Source of the DNA: DAOUKH01 sp034420775
GTDB taxonomy: Bacteria > Chloroflexota > Dehalococcoidia > SHYB01
Assembly (NCBI GenBank): GCA_034420775.1
Contig: DAOUKZ010000004.1
Span: 1 to 12,172 of the forward strand
Length of the DNA stretch: 12,172 nucleotides
Direction of reading: 5' to 3'
Part shown: positions 6,018-11,603 of the stretch, piece after piece
Layout: each line of letters starts with the position of its first letter
How positions within the stretch are numbered: position 1 is the stretch's first letter
Notes under the pieces: generated by a model
The model's input: only the letters and a program-made list of their open reading frames with translations
Databases searched by the model: none
What the model was told of the DNA's origin: nothing
Program-made: the position numbers and the translations under genes

Positions 6018-7922
6018 CTAGACTTCGCGGAACTCGCCCTCAACGGTGTCGCCACCGCCGTCCTCCGCTGGCGGTACGTCTCCGTCAGGCGCATCGGGGC
6101 CGGCGTCGGGGCCGGGCTGCTGGCTGTAGACGTGCTGTCCGAGCTTCTGCAGCGCCGCCTGCAGGTCATCCACGGCGGAGCGGAGCGTGGTCATGTCCTC
6201 GGCTTGCAGCGCCGAGCGGACCGCTGCGGTCTTGCCCTCGACCTCCGCCTTGAGGTCTTCGGGGACCTTGTCGCTGTGCTCCCGTAGCAAGCTGTTGGCC
6301 TGGTAGGCCAAGCTGTCGGCGGTGTTCTTCAGCTCGATCGACTCCCGCTTCTCCTTGTCCTCTTCAGCGTGACTCTCCGCCTCCTTGACAAGACGTTCGA
6401 CCTCGGAGTCGTCAAGACCGGAGCTCGGCTGGATGACGATCTTCTGCTCTTTGCCGGTCCCCTTGTCCTTGGCGGACACCTCGAGGATGCCGTTTGCGTT
6501 GATGTCGAAGGCGACCTCAATCTGCGGGACTCCGCGGGGAGCGGGCAGGATTCCGTCGAGGATGAACCGGCCGATGGACTTGTTGTCCGTCGCCGTGGGG
6601 CGCTCACCCTGGAGGACGTGGATCTCGACCTGCGGCTGGTTGTCGGCCGCCGTGGAGAAGGTCTCCGCCTTTGCCGAGGGGATCGTCGTGTTGCGCTGGA
6701 TGAGAGGGGTCATCACCCCGCCGAGGGTCTCGATCCCCAAGGTGAGCGGCGTCACGTCGAGGAGAACGACGTCGCGCACGTCGCCGGAGAGGACGGCTCC
6801 CTGGATCGCCGCGCCGATCGCGACCACTTCGTCGGGGTTGACGCCGCGGTTCGGGTCCTTGCCGAAGTAGTCCTTCACGCGCTGTTGGATGAGGGGCATA
6901 CGCGTCTGGCCGCCGACGAGGATGATCTCGTCGATCGACTTGGGGTCGACTTTGGCGTCGCCGAGCGCCTGCTTGACCGAGGCGAAGCTGCGGTCGACGA
7001 GGTCGCCGACAAGGTTTTCGAGGGTGGCGCGGTTGAGGGTTAGCACGAGGTGCTTGGGCCCGCTGGCGTCGGCGGTGATGAAGGGGAGGTTGATCTCGGT
7101 CTGCTGGGTCGAGGAGAGCTCGATCTTGGCCTTCTCGGCTGCTTCCTTGAGCCGCTGGAGGGCGAGGCGGTCCTGGCGCAAGTCGATGCCGTTGTCGCGC
7201 TTGAACTCGTCGGCCATCCAGTCGAGCAGGCGCTGGTCGAAGTCGTCGCCGCCCAGGTGGGTGTCGCCGTTGGTCGACTTGACCTCGAAGGTGCCGCCGC
7301 CGATGTCGAGGATAGAAATATCGAAGGTGCCGCCGCCCATGTCGTAGACGGCGATGACCTCCTCGCCTTTCTTGTCTAGGCCGTAGGCCAGCGCCGCGGC
7401 GGTCGGCTCGTTGATGATGCGCAAGACTTCGAGTCCCGCAATGGTGCCGGCGTCCTTCGTCGCCTTGCGCTGCGAGTCGTCGAAGTAGGCGGGGACCGTG
7501 ATCACCGCCTGCGTGATGCTCTCGCCGAGTCTGGTCTCGGCGTCTTCCTTGAGCTTGCGCAGGATCATCGCGGAGACTTCGGGCGGAGACATGTTCTTGC
7601 CGCCCATCGTCACCTGCGCGTCGGCGTTCGAGGACTTGACGACCTTGTACGGGAGCGACTCGATGTCCTTCTGGGCTACCGGGTCTTCATACTTTCGCCC
7701 CATCAGCCGCTTGACCGAGAAGATGGTGTTCTCCGGGTTGGTGATGGCCTGGCGCTTGGCGACCTGGCCGACGTAACGCTCGTTGGTCTTGGGGTTGGCG
7801 GCCACGATCGACGGCGTGGTGCGGCCTCCCTCCGAGTTTTCGATGACCTCGGGGTCGCCGGCCTCAACGATGGCCATAGCCGAGTTCGTGGTGCCGAGAT
7901 CGATTCCTAGGATTTTCGGCAT
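6018..7922 (-). CDS. dnaK: Molecular chaperone DnaK (Hsp70)
   Basis: A full-length 634-residue Hsp70. The nucleotide-binding domain (about 1-380) shows GIDLGTTNS (6-14), VPAYFDDSQRKATKDAG (143-159), NEPTAAALAYG (171-181) and VYDMGGGTFDIS (192-203). The hydrophobic linker VVLLDVTPLTLGIETLGG follows, then the beta-sandwich substrate domain and a helical lid ending in an acidic, Gly/Pro-rich tail with VEGEFREV, as in most bacterial DnaK. It is an ATP-driven cytoplasmic chaperone for nascent and stress-denatured proteins, working with DnaJ and GrpE, neither of which is in this window. A GAGGAGG ribosome site precedes ATG 7922. It follows hspR by 110 bases on the same strand, so the two are probably one heat-shock transcript. 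HspR proteins use DnaK as corepressor, which would make this a feedback loop. Confidence 0.97.
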   Translation of the reverse strand: MPKILGIDLGTTNSAMAIVEAGDPEVIENSEGGRTTPSIVAANPKTNERYVGQVAKRQAITNPENTIFSVKRLMGRKYEDPVAQKDIESLPYKVVKSSNADAQVTMGGKNMSPPEVSAMILRKLKEDAETRLGESITQAVITVPAYFDDSQRKATKDAGTIAGLEVLRIINEPTAAALAYGLDKKGEEVIAVYDMGGGTFDISILDIGGGTFEVKSTNGDTHLGGDDFDQRLLDWMADEFKRDNGIDLRQDRLALQRLKEAAEKAKIELSSTQQTEINLPFITADASGPKHLVLTLNRATLENLVGDLVDRSFASVKQALGDAKVDPKSIDEIILVGGQTRMPLIQQRVKDYFGKDPNRGVNPDEVVAIGAAIQGAVLSGDVRDVVLLDVTPLTLGIETLGGVMTPLIQRNTTIPSAKAETFSTAADNQPQVEIHVLQGERPTATDNKSIGRFILDGILPAPRGVPQIEVAFDINANGILEVSAKDKGTGKEQKIVIQPSSGLDDSEVERLVKEAESHAEEDKEKRESIELKNTADSLAYQANSLLREHSDKVPEDLKAEVEGKTAAVRSALQAEDMTTLRSAVDDLQAALQKLGQHVYSQQPGPDAGPDAPDGDVPPAEDGGGDTVEGEFREV

Positions 7923-8032
7923 GTGGCGCCTCCTCTTTCTATTCGCACGTGCGGGCGTTGTTGTTGGTTCTCGTCGTGGCGGGATGCGGGCCCGGTCCGG
8001 TCCCGTTCACGCCGCCTCGGGGCTTCCCGGGT

Positions 8033-8443
8033 TCAAGGCGCGCGCCGAAGCCGGCTCATTGCCGGTTGACTTGCCGCTGCACCCTTCGCCTCCTCCGCCA
8101 CGCTGAGACCGAGCTCGCCGAGGAGACGGTCGATGGCGCCGGCGGCGATTTCCCGCAGCTTTTCGGGGTCCTTCTCGTTCTGCAGCCGCCGCCGGAGCGC
8201 GACGAGGCGGTTGATGTGGCGCAGCGCCAGCTCCACGCCGGCAAGGTTCAGGCCCAGATCGTCGACGAGATACTTGATGAGCCGCAGCCGGGCGATGTCT
8301 TCGTCGGAGTAGAGCCGCAGCGTGCCGAGGCGGGGCGGCTCGATGAATCCCGCCCGCTCGTACTTGCGAAGCGTCTGCGGGTGCATGTCGAGGATCTGCG
8401 CCGCCACGCTGATGATGTAGAGCCCTTGTCTTCTGCTCTGCAT
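8033..8443 (-). CDS. hspR: HspR-type MerR-family heat-shock repressor
   Basis: A 136-residue protein from ATG 8443, with GAGGAAA just upstream. An in-frame GTG at 8530 would add 29 residues not found in HspR and lies at the predicted transcription start, so I prefer 8443. Residues 8-75 form the MerR winged helix: YIISVAAQILDMHPQTLRKYE, then GFIEPPR and RLYSDEDIARLRLIKYL. The HPQTLRxYE and following LGLNLAGVELAL segments are typical of HspR. A helical region and a short basic tail follow. HspR represses dnaK and related genes with DnaK as corepressor; heat titrates DnaK away and opens the operon. Here hspR comes first and dnaK second, the reverse of the actinobacterial dnaK-grpE-dnaJ-hspR order. 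The candidate operator upstream is not the classic HAIR sequence. Confidence 0.88.
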   Translation of the reverse strand: MQSRRQGLYIISVAAQILDMHPQTLRKYERAGFIEPPRLGTLRLYSDEDIARLRLIKYLVDDLGLNLAGVELALRHINRLVALRRRLQNEKDPEKLREIAAGAIDRLLGELGLSVAEEAKGAAASQPAMSRLRRAP

Positions 8444-8537
8444 AGGTTTCCTCGTCCTGCCCCTTCCCGGCGTTTCCGCGATGGGGCGAAAGAGACGCGA
8501 GCGTTCCACCGTGATGGGCGTTCCGTCCACTCTTTCT

Positions 8538-8566
8538 ATTCAACCATCATGTCACTGGATTGTCAA
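8538..8566 (-). promoter_or_regulatory. Promoter of hspR-dnaK
   Basis: On the minus strand a perfect TTGACA (8566-8561) and TTGAAT (8543-8538, 4 of 6) are spaced by exactly 17 bases, a standard housekeeping sigma promoter. Transcription would start near 8531, giving a leader of about 88 bases to ATG 8443. No alternative heat-shock sigma motif is needed, which fits control by repression. Confidence 0.7.
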
Positions 8567-8603
8567 CAGATGTATCACTCGGAAAGGTGATCGGTATATC
8601 ACT
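8551..8603. promoter_or_regulatory. Cluster of ATCAC/GTGAT half-sites upstream of hspR
   Basis: TCACT occurs at 8552, 8575 and 8599, about 23-24 bases apart, and the opposite GTGAT lies between two of them at 8587-8591. This makes overlapping dyads ATCAC-N8-GTGAT (8574-8591) and GTGAT-N6-ATCAC (8587-8602). They lie on and just upstream of the hspR -35, between hspR and the rightward promoters, a natural place for a regulator. The HAIR site of actinobacterial HspR (CTTGAGT-N7-ACTCAAG) is not seen, so this may be a lineage-specific operator. Confidence 0.45.
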
Positions 8604-8631
8604 AAAACTTTCTTTTTGTATGGCCTATCTA

Positions 8632-8658
8632 TTGACATGTTGCATATCAAGGTATAAC
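8632..8658 (+). promoter_or_regulatory. Possible rightward promoter 1 of the zinc-ribbon gene
   Basis: TTGACA (8632-8637) and TATAAC (8653-8658) face right with a 15-base spacer, which is short. Any transcript would have about 195 bases of leader before ATG 8861. I find no convincing gene in 8660-8860. Confidence 0.35.
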
Positions 8659-8732
8659 CTCAATATCCAACGTGACGAGACGAAGGCGGAGGCCGAGAAG
8701 AACGAACCGTCGTATTGACAAGCGCAAAGGGG

Positions 8733-8762
8733 TTGACAGCACAGTTTAGGCAGGCTTAGAAT
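8733..8762 (+). promoter_or_regulatory. Rightward promoter 2 of the zinc-ribbon gene
   Basis: TTGACA (8733-8738) and TAGAAT (8757-8762; 5 of 6) are spaced by 18 bases. Another perfect TTGACA at 8715-8720 lies 18 bases upstream of the first, without its own -10. Transcription would start near 8769, leaving a leader of about 92 bases before ATG 8861. Confidence 0.55.
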
Positions 8763-8860
8763 CGAGACTGGTTTTGAACCTTTTTCGAAATAAGTGCAGG
8801 AAGAAGTCAAAAGGACGGCACAAATCCAGGGTGCCGGCCCGAAGGCAAAGGAGCGGGACA

Positions 8861-9070
8861 ATGCTCTACTTGAAAAGTTGCACCAAGTGCGGCGGCGACA
8901 TGTACGAGGACAAGGACTCGTATGGGGCCTTCCATCAATGCCTGCAGTGCGGCCTGATCAGGGATCTCGACGCACCGTCGATGTTGCTCACCAAGCAACT
9001 TCAGGACGAAGTGGCCCGAGCGAAGCGGGCGCGCCGTTCCAAGCGCACGAGTAAGGTGGCGGCCGCGTAA
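8861..9070 (+). CDS. Small zinc-ribbon protein, 69 residues
   Basis: ATG 8861 has AAAGGAG 7 bases before it; a TTG at 8774 is in frame but has no ribosome site and adds only a basic stretch. Residues 7-31 hold two knuckles, CTKCGG and CLQCG, spaced as in a treble-clef or zinc-ribbon fold, so one Zn2+ with four Cys ligands is expected. The C-terminal 25 residues are highly basic (RAKRARRSKRTSK), suggesting nucleic acid or ribosome contact. I do not recognise the family. It is a cytoplasmic single-gene unit: two promoter candidates upstream and a strong terminator about 125 bases after the stop. Function is unknown; regulation, translation or RNA binding are the reasonable guesses. Confidence 0.75.
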   Translation: MLYLKSCTKCGGDMYEDKDSYGAFHQCLQCGLIRDLDAPSMLLTKQLQDEVARAKRARRSKRTSKVAAA

Positions 9071-9195
9071 CTTGAGAGGCCGCGCCGCTGTGTAGGAGGC
9101 CCGCGCCGGTGCACACTCTTTGCGGCGGCGCAGCTTCCCCGGTCGCACGGCCGCATTCGGCTATACGCCTGCCCCATCTCGGGGCAGTGAGAAGA
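9071..9195 (+). other. GC-rich structured 3' region, no gene seen
   Basis: Between the zinc-ribbon stop and the terminator, several pairings are possible. CTGCCCC (9169-9175) with GGGGCAG (9181-9187) is a perfect 7-bp hairpin. GCGCCGC with GCGGCGC and GTGT with ACAC could enclose a larger loop across about 9082-9132. An AGGAGG at 9094-9099 precedes a GTG at 9109, but that frame runs through the terminator, so I do not call it. The stretch may be a structured 3' UTR or a small RNA released from it. Confidence 0.3.
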
Positions 9196-9231
9196 GGCGG
9201 ACCCCTTCGGGAGTCCGCCCTCTTTATTTTT
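9196..9231 (+). terminator. Strong rho-independent terminator
   Basis: GGCGGACCCC (9196-9205), a TTCG tetraloop and GGAGTCCGCC (9210-9219) form a 10-position stem with a single C-A mismatch. TCTTTATTTTT follows at 9221-9231. This ends the zinc-ribbon transcript. Confidence 0.93.
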
Positions 9232-9250
9232 AGCCCCGCGCGCCTCACGG

Positions 9251-9549
9251 GTGCTGGCGGAGATGGCTATGGATGAAATGATGGAGGACGGGGCCGGCCC
9301 TCTCGACCGGGTAGAGGACCTCATCGACGCTGAGGACGTCGAAGGCGCCGTCGCGGTCATCGCCACACTGCACGTCGCCGACGCCGCCCGCGTTCTCGAG
9401 AACTGGTCGCCGCGGCCGGCTACGTCACGCCGCTCGCGTTGAAGGCGGCGCGTCTCGATCCGGCGGTCGGGGCCGCGGTGGTGGTGACGACCTTCACCGA
9501 CGTCGCCGGCTTCGGCTTCTTGCTGGGCCTCGCCGCGTGGTGGCTCTAG
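9251..9549 (+). pseudogene. mgtE: Remnant of an mgtE magnesium transporter gene (both ends, middle deleted)
   Basis: The first part (frame of GTG 9251/ATG 9263, to about 9405) reads like the start of the MgtE N domain: DLIDAEDVEGAVAVIATL then HVADAARVLEN. From about 9405 to TAG 9547-9549 the adjacent frame reads LKAARLDPAVGAAV, VVTTFTDVAGFGF, LLGLAAWWL: the last part of an MgtE transporter, whose DP and TTxTDxxG motifs belong to the final membrane helix. Intact MgtE proteins have about 450 residues, so roughly 350 residues (rest of the N domain, CBS domains and four helices) are missing and the two ends are out of frame. No functional product is expected. The 5' end directly follows a strong terminator, and no promoter is obvious. 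An assembly collapse is an alternative. Confidence 0.78.
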
Positions 9550-9564
9550 CCCCCTGGACGCGGG

Positions 9565-10125
9565 CTAGGAGAAGCGTTCTTCCGACCAGGGGTCGGCGTC
9601 GTTGTGGTAGCCGTGCATCTCCCAGAACCCTGGGCGGTCGGCATCCATGAACTCCAAGGCCCGCAGCCACTTGGCGCTCTTCCAGGCATAGCGCTTGGGG
9701 ACGATGAGCCGCAGCGGCCAGCCGTGCTCGGGGGCGAGATTCTCGCCGTCGTGCTCGTAGGCAAGCAGCACATCGTCGTCGAGGAGCACGTCAATGGGCA
9801 GGTTCGTGGTGTAGCCCCCGTCGCAGTGGGCCATGACGTGGGTCGCGCCGGGCAGCGGCTTGGCCATCTCGGCGATGGTCTGAATCGCCACGCCGCCCCA
9901 CTGGTTGTCAAGGCGGCTCCACTGGGTCACGCAGTGGAAGTCGGCGGTGAGCTCGGCCTTGGGCAACTCGCGCAGCTCGGCGTAGCTCAGCGAGACATCG
10001 CGCTCGACGAGGCCGAGGACGCGAAATGACCAAGCATCGGGGTCGAACTTCGGCGTAGCGCCATAGGTGAGCACGGGGAACTTGGCGGTGACGAACTGGC
10101 CCGGGGGCACGCGTTCCTTGCTCAC
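9565..10125 (-). CDS. Sulfite-oxidase-like molybdopterin oxidoreductase
   Basis: A 186-residue protein with the oxidoreductase molybdopterin-binding (SUOX/YedY-type) fold only. Start is GTG 10125 with AAGGGAG 9 bases upstream. Key motif: ADFHCVTQWSRLDNQWGGV (61-79), where Cys65 is the expected molybdenum ligand and Arg71 lies in the pocket. Other family segments are HVMAHCDGGYTTNLP, EHGWPLRLIVPKRYAWKSAKW and the C-terminal FWEMHGYHNDADPW. It lacks the dimerisation domain of true sulfite oxidases and has no Tat signal or heme domain, so it is likely cytoplasmic. The physiological substrate of these short homologues is generally unknown. It is transcribed alone, converging on the mgtE remnant. 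The -10 region carries an 8-bp palindrome that may be an operator. Confidence 0.9.
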   Translation of the reverse strand: MSKERVPPGQFVTAKFPVLTYGATPKFDPDAWSFRVLGLVERDVSLSYAELRELPKAELTADFHCVTQWSRLDNQWGGVAIQTIAEMAKPLPGATHVMAHCDGGYTTNLPIDVLLDDDVLLAYEHDGENLAPEHGWPLRLIVPKRYAWKSAKWLRALEFMDADRPGFWEMHGYHNDADPWSEERFS

Positions 10126-10152
10126 TTCGAGCGACTCCCTTCGGAAGCTCGG

Positions 10153-10176
10153 TCGGTCATCGATCAGTATGACCGA
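10153..10176. promoter_or_regulatory. Palindromic operator-like site before the sulfite-oxidase-like gene
   Basis: TCGGTCAT (10153-10160) and ATGACCGA (10169-10176) are a perfect 8-bp inverted repeat with an 8-base spacer. On the minus strand, CATACT within it could serve as a weak -10. It lies 28-51 bases before the GTG start, where a repressor or activator dimer could act. Confidence 0.45.
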
Positions 10177-10241
10177 TGGCGACGGCTGGCGCTAGCCGAC
10201 CGGATGCCTAGCCGCGACGCCCACCCTCCGCTGAAATCGTG

Positions 10242-10286
10242 TTGACTGTCACAAACTACCGGTGTAACCTATACTGCCGGTGTAAC
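10242..10286 (+). promoter_or_regulatory. Promoter region with 10-bp direct repeats before the HTH regulator
   Basis: CCGGTGTAAC occurs at 10259-10268 and again at 10277-10286, 18 bases apart and in the same orientation. TTGACT (10242-10247) is a good -35. The first repeat offers TAACCT at 17-base spacing, and TATACT (10270-10275) lies between the repeats at 22-base spacing. Head-to-tail operators suit monomeric MerR/BldC-type HTH proteins, and such a protein is encoded immediately downstream. Autoregulation is inference. Confidence 0.5.
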
Positions 10287-10304
10287 AAGTCAAGCAATTA
10301 TGCA

Positions 10305-10324
10305 CAGATTTTGGCAGATTTTGG
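10305..10324 (+). repeat. Perfect tandem 10-bp repeat in the leader of the HTH gene
   Basis: CAGATTTTGG is repeated exactly and without a gap at 10305-10314 and 10315-10324, flanked on both sides by TGCA. It lies in the 5' leader, just before the GTG start at 10329. It may be slippage or a regulatory element. Confidence 0.6.
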
Positions 10325-10328
10325 TGCA

Positions 10329-10943
10329 GTGACCACCAAGCGTGCGACTGCTTCTAAGTGGATCTCGTTGGGCAGGGCCTGCGAGATGCTCGGCGTCAAT
10401 GAGAGCACGCTGCGCCACTGGGCCGATTCCGGCCGGCTGCGGACCTTCAGAACACCCGGGGGCCACCGCCGGTTCTCCGCCCAGGACATCGAAGGGTTCA
10501 TCGGCGAGAGCGCCGCGACGGCCGTTCCCGAAGGCGCCCTCTCACGCATGCGCCGGCGGCTGAACCGGCGCCGTGCCGGCGCTCCCGAGATCGGCGGCAA
10601 CTTCGACGAGGCGGCGCGGGGGCGGCTCCGCGTCCTTGGCCGCCGGATGGTGGCGTTGGCCTCGGATTGGGCCGCGGGGGCACGTCCGCGCCCCGAGCTC
10701 AGCGAGGAGGCGCGCTATCTCGGTGGGGAATACGGGCGGGAGCTCGCCGCCGGCGGCGTCGGCCCCCGCGACGCAGTCGCCGCCTTCATCTTCTTTCGCA
10801 ACACGCTGCTGGATTCACTTGCCGTACCTCCTCAGGGCGGTACCCGACCAGATATTGCGGCGCTCGCCGACGAGATATTGCTCGAAATCGCAGGCGCCTA
10901 CGAACCCAAGCCTCGCGTTGCGCGTCGAGAGTCGGCGGGTTGA
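10329..10943 (+). CDS. MerR/BldC-type HTH regulator with a helical C-terminal domain
   Basis: A 204-residue protein if started at GTG 10329. The frame is open further left to 10239, but that stretch overlaps the promoter repeats and would give an odd Cys-rich extension. No strong ribosome site is seen, so the start is uncertain; TTG 10311 is another option. Residues 12-60 form a MerR/excisionase-like winged helix: WISLGRACEMLGVNEST, LRHWADSGRLRTFRTPGG, HRRFSAQDIEGF. After an Arg-rich linker, residues about 95-190 form an all-helical domain with ARYLGGEYGRELAAGGVG and AFIFFRNTLLDSL, a pattern I have seen after such HTH domains and loosely like the RsbRD/PucR-type sensor regions; that link is tentative. 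It lies 3 bases before sirC and so probably controls or is co-expressed with the heme/siroheme genes. Confidence 0.75.
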   Translation: MTTKRATASKWISLGRACEMLGVNESTLRHWADSGRLRTFRTPGGHRRFSAQDIEGFIGESAATAVPEGALSRMRRRLNRRRAGAPEIGGNFDEAARGRLRVLGRRMVALASDWAAGARPRPELSEEARYLGGEYGRELAAGGVGPRDAVAAFIFFRNTLLDSLAVPPQGGTRPDIAALADEILLEIAGAYEPKPRVARRESAG

Positions 10944-10946
10944 GCG

Positions 10947-11603
10947 ATGCCGAGCGCCTACGCTGCCTTTCTGATGCTCCAGGGACGCAAGTGTGTGGTC
11001 GTGGGGGCCGGTGACGTCGGCGAGCGGAAGATCGACGGGCTCTTGGAATCGGGTGCGGACGTGGTCGTGATCGGTCCGTCCGCGACACCCAGCGTGCGTG
11101 CCTACGCCCGGGATGGCCGGATCGAATGGGTCGACCGCCCGTATGCGGCGGGCGACCTCGACGGCGCCTTCCTTGCCATCGCGGCGACCGACGACCGCGA
11201 GGTCAACAAGCGAATCGCGGCAGAGGCGGCGGCGGGCCGCGTCCTGCTCAACGTGGTGGACGACCCGGAATTGTGCACGTTTACCGCCCCTGCCTTGCTC
11301 AAGCGTGGCGACCTCACGGTGGCGATTTCCACCAATGGCAAGAGTCCAGCGATGGCGCGCAAAGTCCGAGAGGACTTGGAGGCACACTTTCCTGAAAACT
11401 ACGGCGACCTCGTCGCGGCGGCAGCGGCAGCGAGGGACGCCCTGAGAGAAGAGGGACGGCAGATCACGGGAGAAGTGTGGAACGCCGCCCTGGGTCCTGT
11501 GACCGATCAGTTCGACGGCGATGGCAAGGGGGGGGAGGCGAAGCGCGCGCTCCTGCGCCTCCTTCGTGCCGAGGCTGAAACCGAACTCAAGGAGCGCACG
11601 TGA
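10947..11603 (+). CDS. sirC: Precorrin-2 dehydrogenase (possible sirohydrochlorin ferrochelatase)
   Basis: A 218-residue SirC/Met8/CysG-N family protein. The Rossmann loop VVVGAGDVGERK (17-28) binds NAD+. NVVDDPELCTFTAPA (102-116) includes Asp105, equivalent to the catalytic Asp of CysG/Met8. STNGKSPAMARKVRE (128-142) carries the conserved Ser128. It oxidises precorrin-2 to sirohydrochlorin and may also insert Fe2+ to give siroheme; which activities are present cannot be told from sequence. About 70 residues of helical dimerisation/C-terminal domain follow, matching the usual length near 200-220. ATG 10947 lies 3 bases after the regulator gene. Its TGA overlaps the hemA start (GTGA), indicating tight co-transcription and translational coupling. 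In many bacteria this gene sits beside hemA, as here, feeding tetrapyrrole synthesis. Confidence 0.92.
   Translation: MPSAYAAFLMLQGRKCVVVGAGDVGERKIDGLLESGADVVVIGPSATPSVRAYARDGRIEWVDRPYAAGDLDGAFLAIAATDDREVNKRIAAEAAAGRVLLNVVDDPELCTFTAPALLKRGDLTVAISTNGKSPAMARKVREDLEAHFPENYGDLVAAAAAARDALREEGRQITGEVWNAALGPVTDQFDGDGKGGEAKRALLRLLRAEAETELKERT

Noticed and set aside
6369..7379. Long plus-strand frames opposite dnaK
   Set aside because: Mirror frames of a highly conserved GC-rich gene. DnaK itself is certain on the other strand.
7949..8590. Plus-strand frame starting with a lipoprotein-like signal (MRALLLVLVVAGC)
   Set aside because: The lipobox resemblance is chance: the frame runs antisense through hspR and the rest has no protein-like features or ribosome site.
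8663..8748. Short Arg-rich frame from GTG 8672 in the leader of the zinc-ribbon gene
   Set aside because: Only about 25 codons and no ribosome binding site. Not enough to call a leader peptide.
8625..8861. Minus-strand 78-residue frame in the regulatory region
   Set aside because: No ribosome site, and it lies across the rightward promoters and leader. The apparent hydrophobic stretch looks like chance.
9071..9190. tRNA or tmRNA-like gene
   Set aside because: No T-loop sequence (GGTTCGANTCC type), acceptor pairing or CCA end is visible.
9109..9286. Possible small ORF at GTG 9109 with AGGAGG upstream
   Set aside because: It would read through the strong terminator at 9196-9231 and overlap the mgtE remnant, and it has no recognisable sequence features.
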